From the NCBI RefSeq assembly GCF_026153355.1, contig NZ_CP110636.1:248001-312000 (forward strand): DNA of 64,000 bases, in the 5' to 3' direction. The notes below the pieces were generated by a model, which was given only the letters and a program-made list of their open reading frames with translations, was not told the DNA's origin and searched no databases. The stretch comes from Streptomyces endophytica (GTDB lineage Bacteria; Actinomycetota; Actinomycetes; Streptomycetales; Streptomycetaceae). Below, piece after piece: positions 1 to 8,668 of this stretch; position 1 is the stretch's first letter; each line of letters opens with the position of its first letter. The translations under genes were made by a program, and so were the position numbers.

Positions 1-730
1 GCTTGCCGACGGCGGTCGAGCCGGTGAAGGAGGTCATGGCGACGGTGCGGTGGCCCACCAGGTGCTCACCGGCGTCCCGGCCGGCCCCGGAGACGATGTT
101 GAGCACGCCGTCGGGCAGCCCCGCGCGCTGGGCGGCCTGGGCGAAGAGCAGCGAGGTCAGCGGGGTGATCTCGGCGGGCTTCAGGACGATGGTGTTGCCC
201 GCGGCGATGGCCGGGAGCACCTTCCAGGCGGCCATCTGGAGCGGATAGTTCCAGGGCGCGATGGAGCCGACGACGCCGATGGGCTCGCGGCGGATCACGG
301 AGGTGTGGTCGGCGCTGTATTCGCCGGCCGCCTTGCCCTCCAGATGGCGGGCCGCACCGGCGAAGAATGCGGCATTGTCGATCGAACCCGGCACATCGAA
401 CTCATTGCTGAGCTTGATCGGCTTTCCGCAGTTCAGCGATTCGGCGAAGGCGAGATCGGCGGCGTCCTCGGCGAGCGCGGCGGCGAAGCGGTGGAGGGTG
501 TCGGAGCGCTCGCCGGGCGTGGCCCCCGCCCACTCCGGGAAGGCCCGTCCGGCCGCCTCGACGGCCGCGTCGACATCGGCCGTACCTGCGAGTTCGTAGC
601 GGTACACCGTCTCGCCGGTCGCCGGGTCCACGACGTCCTGGCTCCGGCCGGAGGTGCCGCTCCGGAGGCCGCCCGCAATGAATTGCGCGCCCTGGGCGAA
701 TCGCTCGGTGACGTCGAATCGGTGATCCAT
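1..730 (-). CDS. Aldehyde dehydrogenase (aminobutyraldehyde/betaine-aldehyde type), C-terminus off the window
   Basis: NAD(P)-dependent aldehyde dehydrogenase, probably oxidising an aminoaldehyde in polyamine or betaine metabolism. The visible part is the N-terminal 243 residues, starting MDHRFDVTERF at the ATG at 730. It holds the NCGKPI segment, the APWNYP motif with the catalytic-site Asn, the LKPAE cofactor lysine and the start of the FTGS...G Rossmann region. The catalytic Cys lies beyond the window edge. It is a paralogue of the dehydrogenase at 4946-6400, and the two upstream regions share a 12-base motif (837-848 and 6509-6520). The substrate cannot be fixed from sequence. Confidence 0.9.
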   Translation of the reverse strand, partial: MDHRFDVTERFAQGAQFIAGGLRSGTSGRSQDVVDPATGETVYRYELAGTADVDAAVEAAGRAFPEWAGATPGERSDTLHRFAAALAEDAADLAFAESLNCGKPIKLSNEFDVPGSIDNAAFFAGAARHLEGKAAGEYSADHTSVIRREPIGVVGSIAPWNYPLQMAAWKVLPAIAAGNTIVLKPAEITPLTSLLFAQAAQRAGLPDGVLNIVSGAGRDAGEHLVGHRTVAMTSFTGSTAVGK

Positions 731-828
731 GGTGCTCTCCTCCGCCGGCCGCCGGGGCCGCTCCGCGGCACTGCCTGGCGTAGCTATTTCCGGAATCGAT
801 GGCCGATCTTGACAGAGTAGAACAGCCT

Positions 829-849
829 CAACAAGGGATTCCGTTGTTG
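829..849. promoter_or_regulatory. Imperfect palindrome upstream of the aldehyde dehydrogenase
   Basis: A 21-base near-palindrome with arms CAACAA and TTGTTG. It contains GATTCCGTTGTT, whose reverse complement AACAACGGAATC recurs at 6509-6520 between the second aldehyde dehydrogenase and the lrp gene. It lies about 100 bases upstream of the start at 730. A regulator site, plausibly for the Lrp protein encoded at 6592, is inference. Confidence 0.4.
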
Positions 850-990
850 CCTTTTGGTTACGCGACGAATTCTGCGATTTCTGTGGTGTACACCCCGACA
901 CGTTGTCAGTGCCCGCTGACAGAATCCCGGCATGATGCACGACAGCACGGGGAGCGACCAGGGGCAGGCCCCGGGGATCGCCGGGGGATC

Positions 991-1572
991 ATGGACGGGC
1001 GCGCCGCGGACGGGCCGCGCTCGGTCGAGGAACTGCGCCGGGAGACGTCCGCCGGCACGCGTCCGAAATACGTCTTCTTCTGGGGCCACCGCCCGCGCCG
1101 CGACGGCGGCCTGAGCCCGAGCTGCTTCAGCCAGTGGTGGCCCGCCCCCTTCACGGTCGACGGGACCACCTACGCCACCGCCGAGCACTGGATGATGGCC
1201 GGCAAGGCCCGGCTCTTCGGCGACGCCGAGGCGGAGCGGCAGGCCGTCGCGGCCGGCCACCCCAAGCAGGCCAAGGACGCCGGCCGGAAGGTCCGGGGCT
1301 TCGACGAGGAGACCTGGCGGCGCCATCGATTCGCCCTGGTCGTCGAGGGCAGCCTGCACAAATTCGGCCAGGACCCCGCCCTGCGGGAATTCCTGCTGGG
1401 CACGAACTCCCGGGTCCTGGTCGAGGCCAGCCCGCTGGACCGTATATGGGGCATCGGCCTGGCCGCCGACGACGAGCGCGCCCCGGACCCGGCGCGCTGG
1501 CGCGGGCTGAATCTGCTGGGCTTCGCCCTGATGGAGGCCCGTCAGCGACTGCGGGAGGACGGGGCGGCGTAG
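991..1572 (+). CDS. NADAR (YbiA-like) family protein
   Basis: A 193-residue protein of the NADAR family; known members are N-glycosidases acting on riboflavin-pathway intermediates or ADP-ribosyl substrates. Seen here are FFWGHRP, SQWWPAPFTVDG, the TAEHWMMAGKA segment with the conserved acidic/aromatic pair, and the C-terminal DRIWGIGLAADD and W.G.NLLG.ALM motifs. The frame is open back to 799, but the ATG at 991 follows a GGGGGA-type ribosome site and gives the usual length. It is divergent from the aldehyde dehydrogenase at 730. Confidence 0.85.
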   Translation: MDGRAADGPRSVEELRRETSAGTRPKYVFFWGHRPRRDGGLSPSCFSQWWPAPFTVDGTTYATAEHWMMAGKARLFGDAEAERQAVAAGHPKQAKDAGRKVRGFDEETWRRHRFALVVEGSLHKFGQDPALREFLLGTNSRVLVEASPLDRIWGIGLAADDERAPDPARWRGLNLLGFALMEARQRLREDGAA

Positions 1573-1648
1573 CGGGAGGGTGCCCGCTCGGAGCCGGGGG
1601 CGTCCGCTCGGAGCCGGGGGGCCGTCCGCTCACAAGGGCCGCCCCCTG

Positions 1649-1679
1649 CCCCGTCATCGCCCCGCATAGCATGACGGGG
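1649..1679 (+). terminator. Hairpin downstream of the NADAR gene
   Basis: Arms CCCCGTCAT and ATGACGGGG are perfectly complementary (9 bp) around a 13-base loop. There is no clear T run. The right arm is also the start of a 23-base tandem duplication. Confidence 0.4.
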
Positions 1680-1716
1680 CCGACCAGGCCGTTATGACGG
1701 GGCCGACCAGGCCGTT
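1671..1716 (+). repeat. 23-bp tandem duplication
   Basis: Two exact adjacent copies of a 23-base unit beginning ATGACGGGGCC (1671-1693 and 1694-1716) sit just upstream of the deaminase gene. They may be a recent slippage duplication in its leader. Confidence 0.85.
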
Positions 1717-1752
1717 CCGCTCATCCCGCCCATCCCTGACCAGGAGGATCCG

Positions 1753-2775
1753 TTGTCCGATCTCGATGCCTTCATCGCGGGCCTGCCCAAGGCGGAGCTG
1801 CACGTCCACCACGTCGGCTCGGCCTCGCCGCGGATCGTCTCCGAGCTGGCCGCCCGGCACCCGGACTCCGCGGTCCCCACCGACCCCGAAGCGCTGGCCG
1901 ACTACTTCACCTTCCGCGACTTCGCGCACTTCATCGAGGTCTACCTCTCCGTCGTGGACCTGATCCGCGACGCCGAGGACGTCCGGCTGCTGACGTACGA
2001 GGTCGCCCGCGACATGGCGCGCCAGCAGATCCGCTACGCCGAGCTCACCATCACGCCGTTCAGCTCCACCCGCCGCGGCATCCCCGACGCCGCGTTCGTC
2101 GAGGCCATCGAGGACGCCCGGAAGGCCGCGGAGTCCGAGCTGGGCGTGGTGCTGCGCTGGTGCTTCGACATCCCCGGCGAGGCCGGTCTGGAGGCCGCCG
2201 AGGAGACCGCCCGGATCGCCTGCGACCTGCGGCCCGAGGGGCTGGTGTCGTTCGGCCTCGGCGGACCCGAAATCGGCGTCCCGCGCCCGCAGTTCAAGCC
2301 GTACTTCGACCGCGCGATCGCCGCCGGGCTGCACTCCGTACCGCACGCCGGCGAGACCACCGGCCCCGGCACGATCTGGGACGCGCTCCGCGACCTCCGC
2401 GCCGAGCGCATCGGGCACGGCACCAGCGCGACCCAGGACCCCGCGCTGCTCGCCCATCTCGCCGAGCACCGCATCCCGTTGGAGGTCTGCCCCACCTCCA
2501 ACATCGCCACCCGCGCGGTCCGCACCCTGGACGAGCACCCGATCAAGGAAATGGTCGACGCGGGCGTCCTGGTCACCATCAACAGCGACGACCCGCCGAT
2601 GTTCGGCACCGACCTCAACACCGAATACGCCGTCGCCGGCCAGCTGTTGGACCTGGACACCGCCGGGCTGGCCGCCCTGGCCAAGAACGCCGTCGAGGCC
2701 TCGTTCATGGACGCCCCGGCCAAGGCCCGGCTGGCCACCGAGATCGACGCGTACACCGCCTCCTGGCGCGGCTGA
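1753..2775 (+). CDS. Adenosine deaminase family protein, probable aminodeoxyfutalosine deaminase
   Basis: A zinc-dependent amidohydrolase of 340 residues. Visible are the metal motif HVHHVGSA near residue 16, HAGE in the middle, the SNIATRAV stretch and the NSDDPPMFG motif with the catalytic metal Asp. True adenosine deaminases usually read HxHLDG; the HHVGSA form and the wording PTSNIATR fit the actinobacterial subgroup deaminating 6-aminodeoxyfutalosine in the futalosine menaquinone pathway. That assignment rests on family knowledge and conserved gene position, and plain adenosine deaminase remains possible. The start is a TTG behind AGGAGG at 1743-1748. Confidence 0.85.
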   Translation: MSDLDAFIAGLPKAELHVHHVGSASPRIVSELAARHPDSAVPTDPEALADYFTFRDFAHFIEVYLSVVDLIRDAEDVRLLTYEVARDMARQQIRYAELTITPFSSTRRGIPDAAFVEAIEDARKAAESELGVVLRWCFDIPGEAGLEAAEETARIACDLRPEGLVSFGLGGPEIGVPRPQFKPYFDRAIAAGLHSVPHAGETTGPGTIWDALRDLRAERIGHGTSATQDPALLAHLAEHRIPLEVCPTSNIATRAVRTLDEHPIKEMVDAGVLVTINSDDPPMFGTDLNTEYAVAGQLLDLDTAGLAALAKNAVEASFMDAPAKARLATEIDAYTASWRG

Positions 2776-2945
2776 CCGGCGCCACCGCCCGTCGACGGCA
2801 CCACGACGGCCCGCTGACCGGCGGCGTTTCCCGACGGGAACGCCGCCGTCATCGCCGACACAACGACCGGATCCGTCCGCGTCATATCCGGCCAAACGCC
2901 CTATCCTGCCCTCCTGGCGAGGTGTCACACAGTGCAGGAGGTCGC

Positions 2946-3590
2946 ATGCCCGGCTCACGAGGCGATGCGGAGGACCCCCACGGCGGGACGGACGACTCGG
3001 GAGCGGGCACGCGTACGGCCACGCCCGACGCGCGCTCCTGGCTGAAGCGGCACGGCCCCGAGACGCTGATCGGTTCGGTGATCGTGGCCGCGGTGACCAC
3101 CGTGCTGACCGTGACGATCCCGCTGCTCGCGGGCGGCGACCCGGACGACGACCGCGGCGGCGGGGCCGGCCCCGTCCGCACCCCGTCCGCCGTCACGGCC
3201 GCGACCGAGCCGCCGACCTGCACGATGATCGACTGCGACGGCCTCGACCCCAAGGACACCCACTGCGACCGGGGCGCGGTCACCCTGGCCCGGGAGATGG
3301 CCGGCAGCATGCAGGTCTCGGTCCGCTACAGCCCCGGCTGCCGCACGGTCTGGGGCAAGCTGACCGGCGCCGAGGAGGGCGACACGATCGAGATCGCCAC
3401 CTCCCCGGCCAAGAAGGAACGCAAAGCGGTCCACACCGGGCACACCCAGTACACGGCCATGCTCCCGGCCGGCCGAACCTTCTCCGCCCAGGCCACCGGC
3501 ACCAGCCTCAAGGGCCAGCCCGCCCACGACCTCCCGCCGGGCCACCAGGTCCCCGTCGGAGCCGGCCAGAACGACATCCCCCCGCTCTAG
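2946..3590 (+). CDS. Membrane-anchored DUF2690 family protein
   Basis: A 214-residue protein with an N-terminal charged tail, one membrane helix at about residues 41-61, and an extracytoplasmic DUF2690-type domain with the CDGLDPKDTHC pattern (CTMIDCDG...C.....C). In Streptomyces this domain often follows an HTH domain; here it is attached only to a transmembrane segment. The start ATG has AGGAGG at 2936-2941. The biochemical role is unknown. It converges on the polyamine-binding lipoprotein gene. Confidence 0.75.
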   Translation: MPGSRGDAEDPHGGTDDSGAGTRTATPDARSWLKRHGPETLIGSVIVAAVTTVLTVTIPLLAGGDPDDDRGGGAGPVRTPSAVTAATEPPTCTMIDCDGLDPKDTHCDRGAVTLAREMAGSMQVSVRYSPGCRTVWGKLTGAEEGDTIEIATSPAKKERKAVHTGHTQYTAMLPAGRTFSAQATGTSLKGQPAHDLPPGHQVPVGAGQNDIPPL

Positions 3591-3617
3591 ACGTGCCCCG
3601 CCGCCCCGCACCCCTCA

Positions 3618-4799
3618 CTACAGCCCCACGATCCCGTTCCACTCCTTCGCGAACTCGGTCCGCTCCTTGGACGTGATGTCCCGGGCCGTGGCCAGCCGCT
3701 TGCGCATCGCGTCGTCGGGGAAGATCAGCGGGTCCTCGGCGAGCGCGGCCCGCTCCTTGTCCTTGGAGGAGGCCAGGACGTCGCGCGCGGCCGGCACCGG
3801 GCAGACGTAATTGACCCAGGCGGCCAGATCCGCGGCGACCGCCGGCTCGTAGTAGTAGTCGATCAGTCGCTCCGCGTTGCGCTTGTGATCGGCGAGGTTG
3901 GGGATCATCAGGCTCTCCGCCCACAGTTCGGCGCCCTCCTGGGGCACCACGAACTCGATGTCCGGGTTGTCCGCCTGGAGCTGGATCACATCGCCCGAGT
4001 AGGCCTGGGCGGCGAGCACGTCGCCCGAGTCGAGGTCCTTGATGTAGTCGTTGCCGGTGAAGCGCCGGATGTGGCCCTTGCGGACCAGGCCGCGGAGCTG
4101 GTCGGTCATCCGGTAGAAGTCGTCCGCCGTCCAGCGGGTGATGTCGGCGCCGTTCCCCTGCATGAGCAGGGCGAACGCCTCGTCGAGCCCGGAGAGCAGG
4201 GTGACCCGGCCGCGCAGGTCGGGCTTCCAGAGGTCCGAGGTGTGCTTGATCTCCCGGCCGAGCTTCTTCCGGTTGTAGGCGATGCCGGTGATCCCGGACT
4301 GCCAGGGCACCGAGTGCAGCCGGCCGGGGTCGAAGTGCGGAGTGCGCAGCAGCGGGTCGAGGTACTTGGCGACGTGCGGCTGCGCGGCGCGGTCCATCCT
4401 CTGCACCCACCCGAGCCGGACGAACCGCGCGCACATCCAGTCACTGATGACGATCAGGTCGCGGCCGGTGCTCTGGTGGTTCATCAACGCCGGGCTGATC
4501 TTGCCGAAGAACTCGTCGTTGTCGTTGATCTCCTCGGTGTACGTGACGGAGATCCCGGTGCGCCGCTGGAACGCGTCGAGGGTGGGGCGCCGCTCCTTGT
4601 CGTGGTCGTCGACGTCGATGTAGAGCGGCCAGTTGGCGAAGACGATCTTCCGGTCCCGCCCGGAACGGTCTGGACCGCCGCGGTCCGCGGCCTCGACGTA
4701 CGCGGGCGGCACCCCGCATCCCGTCAGAGCGGCCAGCGCCCCCACCACACCCGTTCCGCCCATGCCCCGGAGCAGCGTCCGCCGTGAAAGATCAGCCAT
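3618..4799 (-). CDS. Polyamine (spermidine/putrescine-type) ABC transporter substrate-binding lipoprotein
   Basis: A PotD/PotF-like solute-binding protein of 393 residues. The start MADLSRRTLLRG gives a twin-arginine signal (Arg6-Arg7) and the lipobox LTGC with Cys28, so it is probably a Tat-exported lipoprotein. The mature part has IVFANWPLYID, ISVTYTEEINDN and LIVISDWM blocks typical of polyamine-binding proteins. A GTG at 4814 would add five residues; the ATG at 4799 lies behind GAGAG and is preferred. It follows the aldehyde dehydrogenase at 4946 in the same direction, consistent with polyamine uptake feeding catabolism. No permease or ATPase partner lies adjacent within the window. Confidence 0.88.
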   Translation of the reverse strand: MADLSRRTLLRGMGGTGVVGALAALTGCGVPPAYVEAADRGGPDRSGRDRKIVFANWPLYIDVDDHDKERRPTLDAFQRRTGISVTYTEEINDNDEFFGKISPALMNHQSTGRDLIVISDWMCARFVRLGWVQRMDRAAQPHVAKYLDPLLRTPHFDPGRLHSVPWQSGITGIAYNRKKLGREIKHTSDLWKPDLRGRVTLLSGLDEAFALLMQGNGADITRWTADDFYRMTDQLRGLVRKGHIRRFTGNDYIKDLDSGDVLAAQAYSGDVIQLQADNPDIEFVVPQEGAELWAESLMIPNLADHKRNAERLIDYYYEPAVAADLAAWVNYVCPVPAARDVLASSKDKERAALAEDPLIFPDDAMRKRLATARDITSKERTEFAKEWNGIVGL

Positions 4800-4945
4800 G
4801 GCGAGCACTCTCACGCGCCGCGGGCGGAGGCGGCAAGCGACAGAGCGTCAGTTGCCGGGCCTCCGCCCGCGACGGTGTGTCGAGCGTTCCGTGCCGCTCG
4901 ACGGTGGGGATCCCCCGGGTCGGCCGGTCGAACCGGCCGGTCCGC

Positions 4946-6400
4946 TCAGTCGTTGAGCGAGGTCATCACGTGCTTGATCCGGGTGTAGTCGTCGAAGCCG
5001 TAGGCCGACAGGTCCTTGCCGTAACCGGACTTCTTGAATCCGCCGTGCGGCATCTCGGCGACCAGCGGGATGTGGGTGTTGATCCACACACAGCCGAAGT
5101 CGAGGCTCTTGGACAGCCGCATGGCGCGGGCGTGGTCCTTGGTCCACACCGAGGACGCCAGCGCGTACTCGACGCCGTTGGCCCACTCCACCGCCTGCTT
5201 CTCGTCGGAGAAGGACTGGACGGTGATGACCGGGCCGAACACCTCGTGCTGGACGATCTCATCGTCCTGCTTGAGGCCGGAGACGACAGTCGGGGCGAAG
5301 AAGTAGCCCTTCTCGCCGACCTGCTCGCCGCCCGCCTCGATCTTGGCGTGCGCGGGCAGCCGCTCGATGAAGCCCTTGACCTGCTTGAGCTGGTTGGCGT
5401 TGTTCAGCGGGCCGTAGAGCACGTCCTCGTCGTCGATCGCACCGGTCTTGGTCTCCGCGGCCTTCTTGGCGAGCGCGGCGACGAACTCGTCGTGGATGGA
5501 CTCCTGGACGAGCACGCGGGTGGCGGCCGTACAGTCCTGGCCGGCGTTGAAGTAGCCGGCGACCGCGATGTCCTCGACGGCCTTGGCGATGTCGGTGTCC
5601 TCGAAGACGACGACCGGGGCCTTGCCGCCCAGCTCCAGGTGGACCCGCTTGAGGTCCTTGGAAGCGGACTCGGCGACCTGCATACCGGCGCGCACCGAGC
5701 CGGTGATCGAGGCCATCGCCGGGACCTCGTGCTCGACCATCAGGCGGCCGGTCTCGCGGTCACCGCAGATGACGTTGAACACGCCGCGGGGGTGACCCAG
5801 CTCGTCCAGCACGCTGCCGATGATGTCGGCGATCAGCACCGTCGAGGCCGGCGTGGTGTCGGACGGCTTGATGACGACGGCGTTGCCCGCGGCCAGGGCC
5901 GGGGCGAACTTCCAGACGGCCATCATCATCGGGTAGTTCCACGGCGCGACCTGGGCGCAGACGCCCACCGGCTCGCGGCGGATGATGGACGTGAAGCCGT
6001 CCATGTACTCGCCGGCCGAACGGCCCTCCAGCATCCGGGCGGCACCCGCGAAGAAGCGGATCTGGTCCACCATCGGCGGGATTTCCTCGGAGCGGACGAG
6101 CGCGATCGGCTTGCCGCAGTTCTCGGACTCGGCGGCGATCAGCTCCTCGGCGCGCTCCTCGAAGCGGTCCGCGATCTTGAGCAGGACCTTCTGCCGCTCG
6201 GCGGGGATCAGGTCACGCCATACGGGAAATGCAGCCGCGGCCGCGGCCATCGCCGCGTCCACGTCGGCGGCACCCGAGAGAGGGGCGGTGGCGTACGCCT
6301 CACCCGTCGCGGGATTGACCACCTCCGTGGTCCGCCCGTCGGCGGCGTCCCGGAACTCCCCGTCGATGTAGTTGCGCAGACGACGCAGTGCGGTGGTCAC
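4946..6400 (-). CDS. Gamma-aminobutyraldehyde dehydrogenase family protein
   Basis: A full-length aldehyde dehydrogenase of 484 residues. Catalytic and binding residues are visible: Asn155 in APWNYP, Lys178 in VIKPSD, Glu256 in LELGGK and the nucleophile Cys290 in FNAGQDCTA. Closest in character to putrescine-pathway aminobutyraldehyde dehydrogenases (PatD/PuuC-like). It is divergent from lrp and the aminotransferase, which would make the aminoaldehyde it oxidises. The GTG start at 6400 follows AAGGGGG. Confidence 0.92.
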   Translation of the reverse strand: MTTALRRLRNYIDGEFRDAADGRTTEVVNPATGEAYATAPLSGAADVDAAMAAAAAAFPVWRDLIPAERQKVLLKIADRFEERAEELIAAESENCGKPIALVRSEEIPPMVDQIRFFAGAARMLEGRSAGEYMDGFTSIIRREPVGVCAQVAPWNYPMMMAVWKFAPALAAGNAVVIKPSDTTPASTVLIADIIGSVLDELGHPRGVFNVICGDRETGRLMVEHEVPAMASITGSVRAGMQVAESASKDLKRVHLELGGKAPVVVFEDTDIAKAVEDIAVAGYFNAGQDCTAATRVLVQESIHDEFVAALAKKAAETKTGAIDDEDVLYGPLNNANQLKQVKGFIERLPAHAKIEAGGEQVGEKGYFFAPTVVSGLKQDDEIVQHEVFGPVITVQSFSDEKQAVEWANGVEYALASSVWTKDHARAMRLSKSLDFGCVWINTHIPLVAEMPHGGFKKSGYGKDLSAYGFDDYTRIKHVMTSLND

Positions 6401-6423
6401 TGTGCGCCCCCTTCAGTCAGATG

Positions 6424-6466
6424 TGTCCGGTGGGTGGGAACCACTGTCCGGTGGTTTGGCACCACC
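6424..6466. promoter_or_regulatory. Direct repeats in the divergent aldehyde dehydrogenase/lrp promoter region
   Basis: TGTCCGGTGG occurs at 6424 and again at 6445, 21 bases apart (two helical turns), each followed by a GG..CCAC-like block. This fits cooperative regulator binding upstream of the dehydrogenase. Confidence 0.45.
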
Positions 6467-6508
6467 CTAGCTGCGGAACCCACGTTTTCAACACACCCGC
6501 CACTCGGG

Positions 6509-6520
6509 AACAACGGAATC
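6509..6520 (+). promoter_or_regulatory. AACAACGGAATC motif shared with the 837-848 site
   Basis: This exact 12-base word recurs, inverted, upstream of the first aldehyde dehydrogenase. A second block, ACGAATT followed by CGATTT, is present near both (around 866-882 and 6544-6560). Possible Lrp binding sites. Confidence 0.4.
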
Positions 6521-6591
6521 AGTGAAATTCTGATCGCAACACAACGAATTTCATCGATTTGGGGTTGCAAGACTGTCGAGGCTCGTGCACA

Positions 6592-7074
6592 GTGAGGGAC
6601 GTGGCCACTCGTGACAGAAACGGCACTCCGTCGATCGACTCCGTCTCCCTGGCGATCATCGAGCAGCTCCAGGAGGACGGGCGCCGTCCGTACGCCGCGA
6701 TCGGCAAGGCCGTAGGCCTGTCCGAGGCGGCCGTGCGCCAGCGCGTACAGAAACTGCTCGACCAAGGCGTGATGCAGATCGTCGCGGTCACCGACCCCCT
6801 CACGGTCGGTTTCCGCCGGCAGGCAATGGTCGGCATCAACGTCGAGGGTGACCTCGACCCCGTGGCCGACGCCCTGACGACCATGGAGGAGGTCGAGTAC
6901 GTCGTCATGACGGCAGGCTCCTTCGATCTCATCATCGAGATCGTCTGCGAGGACGACGACCACCTTCTGGAAATGATCAACAAGCGGATCCGCACGCTTC
7001 CCGGCGTTCGATCCACCGAGAGCTTCGTGTACCTCAAGCTCCGGAAGCAGACCTACACCTGGGGAACGAGATAG
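6592..7074 (+). CDS. Lrp/AsnC family transcriptional regulator
   Basis: A 160-residue regulator: N-terminal winged helix-turn-helix (IIEQLQEDGRRPYAAIGKAVGLSEAAVRQRVQKL) and a C-terminal RAM/AsnC effector domain (MVGINVEGDLDPVADAL...VVMTAGSFDLIIEIVC). The GTG at 6592 has CGAGG about ten bases upstream; the GTG at 6601 (VATRDRNG) is the alternative. Only two bases separate its stop from the aminotransferase ATG. It probably senses an amino acid or polyamine product and controls the flanking catabolic genes (inference). Confidence 0.9.
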   Translation: MRDVATRDRNGTPSIDSVSLAIIEQLQEDGRRPYAAIGKAVGLSEAAVRQRVQKLLDQGVMQIVAVTDPLTVGFRRQAMVGINVEGDLDPVADALTTMEEVEYVVMTAGSFDLIIEIVCEDDDHLLEMINKRIRTLPGVRSTESFVYLKLRKQTYTWGTR

Positions 7075-7076
7075 CA

Positions 7077-8438
7077 ATGAGCGCCGACCTCTCCAAGACG
7101 GCGTACGACCACCTGTGGATGCACTTCACCCGCATGTCGTCGTACGAGAACTCGCCCGTGCCCACGATCGTGCGCGGTGAGGGCACCAACATCTACGACG
7201 ACAAGGGCAAGCGCTACATCGACGGCCTCGCCGGCCTCTTTGTGGTCAACGCCGGACACGGCCGGGTCGAGCTCGCCGAGACCGCCTACAAGCAGGCGCA
7301 GGAGCTCGCCTTCTTCCCCGTATGGTCCTACGCCCACCCCAAGGCCGTGGAGCTCGCCGAGCGCCTGGCCAACGAGGCCCCCGCTGACCTCAACAAGGTC
7401 TTCTTCACCACCGGTGGCGGCGAGGCCGTCGAGACCGCCTGGAAGCTGGCCAAGCAGTACTTCAAGCTCACCGGCAAGCCGATGAAGCACAAGGTCATCT
7501 CGCGTGCGGTCGCCTACCACGGCACCCCGCAGGGCGCCCTGTCCATCACCGGACTGCCCGGCCTGAAGGCCCCCTTCGAGCCGCTGGTCCCCGGCGCGCA
7601 CAAGGTGCCGAACACCAACATCTACCGCGCCCCGATCCACGGCGACGACCCCGAGGCCTTCGGCCGCTGGGCCGCCGACCAGATCGAGCAGCAGATCCTC
7701 TTCGAGGGCCCCGAGACCGTCGCCGCGGTCTTCCTGGAGCCGGTGCAGAACGCCGGTGGCTGCTTCCCGCCGCCGCCCGGCTACTTCCAGCGGGTCCGCG
7801 AGATCTGTGACCAGTACGACGTGCTGCTCGTCTCCGACGAGGTCATCTGCGCCTTCGGCCGCCTGGGCACGACGTTCGCCTGCGACAAGTTCGGCTACGT
7901 CCCGGACATGATCACCTGCGCCAAGGGCATGACCTCGGGCTACTCCCCGATCGGCGCCTGCATCATCTCCGACCGCCTGGCCGAGCCGTTCTACAAGGGC
8001 GACAACACCTTCCTGCACGGCTACACCTTCGGCGGCCACCCGGTCTCCGCGGCCGTCGGTGTCGCCAACCTCGACATCTTCGAGCGTGAGGGTCTCAACA
8101 AGCACGTCCTCGACAACGAGGGCAACTTCCTGAGCACCCTGCAGAAGCTGCACGACCTGCCGATCGTCGGCGACGTCCGCGGCAACGGCTTCTTCTACGG
8201 CATCGAGCTCGTCAAGGACAAGGCCACCAAGGAGTCGTTCAACGAGGAGGAGACCGAGCGCGTCCTGTACGGCTTCCTCTCCAAGGCCCTGTACGACAAC
8301 GGTCTCTACTGCCGCGCCGACGACCGTGGCGACCCGGTCATCCAGCTGGCCCCGCCGCTGATCGCCGACCAGTCGGTCTTCGACGAGATCGAGCAGATCC
8401 TGCGCGCGGTCCTCACCGAGGCCTGGACCAAGCTCTGA
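7077..8438 (+). CDS. PLP-dependent class III aminotransferase (putrescine/omega-amino acid type)
   Basis: A 453-residue fold-type I aminotransferase. Visible are FFTTGGGEAVETAWKLAKQYF, the aromatic AYHGTPQGALSITG block, the LLVSDEVICAFGRLG metal-like Asp motif and the PLP lysine in ITCAKGMTSGYSPIGA. With the adjacent aldehyde dehydrogenase, Lrp regulator and polyamine-binding protein it most likely transaminates putrescine or a related diamine. Taurine- or beta-alanine-pyruvate activity cannot be excluded. Confidence 0.9.
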   Translation: MSADLSKTAYDHLWMHFTRMSSYENSPVPTIVRGEGTNIYDDKGKRYIDGLAGLFVVNAGHGRVELAETAYKQAQELAFFPVWSYAHPKAVELAERLANEAPADLNKVFFTTGGGEAVETAWKLAKQYFKLTGKPMKHKVISRAVAYHGTPQGALSITGLPGLKAPFEPLVPGAHKVPNTNIYRAPIHGDDPEAFGRWAADQIEQQILFEGPETVAAVFLEPVQNAGGCFPPPPGYFQRVREICDQYDVLLVSDEVICAFGRLGTTFACDKFGYVPDMITCAKGMTSGYSPIGACIISDRLAEPFYKGDNTFLHGYTFGGHPVSAAVGVANLDIFEREGLNKHVLDNEGNFLSTLQKLHDLPIVGDVRGNGFFYGIELVKDKATKESFNEEETERVLYGFLSKALYDNGLYCRADDRGDPVIQLAPPLIADQSVFDEIEQILRAVLTEAWTKL

Positions 8439-8500
8439 TCATCGCGTCACCTCCTGTTTCGCTGATGCGGAGCTCACAGATACACAACTGAACACCCAGC

Positions 8501-8544
8501 GGCTCAGATTCACTCACTTCAAGCCATACGAGTGAATCTGGGCC
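8501..8544 (+). terminator. Strong hairpin after the aminotransferase gene
   Basis: An 11-bp perfect stem (CAGATTCACTC / GAGTGAATCTG) extends to 15 bp with one wobble pair, around a 14-base loop. It lies 60 bases past the stop. The T run is weak, as usual in Streptomyces terminators. Confidence 0.7.
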
Positions 8545-8668
8545 GTTGTGCTGCCAAGCGGCGAATACCGGGGGTCAGCAATCCTTACCGTGCTAGTGAC
8601 CGATACCCTCCATGGTCGTTCACCCGCTCGGGGGAACGAATCGACGCGAACGAGCAAGAGGTGCGCAG

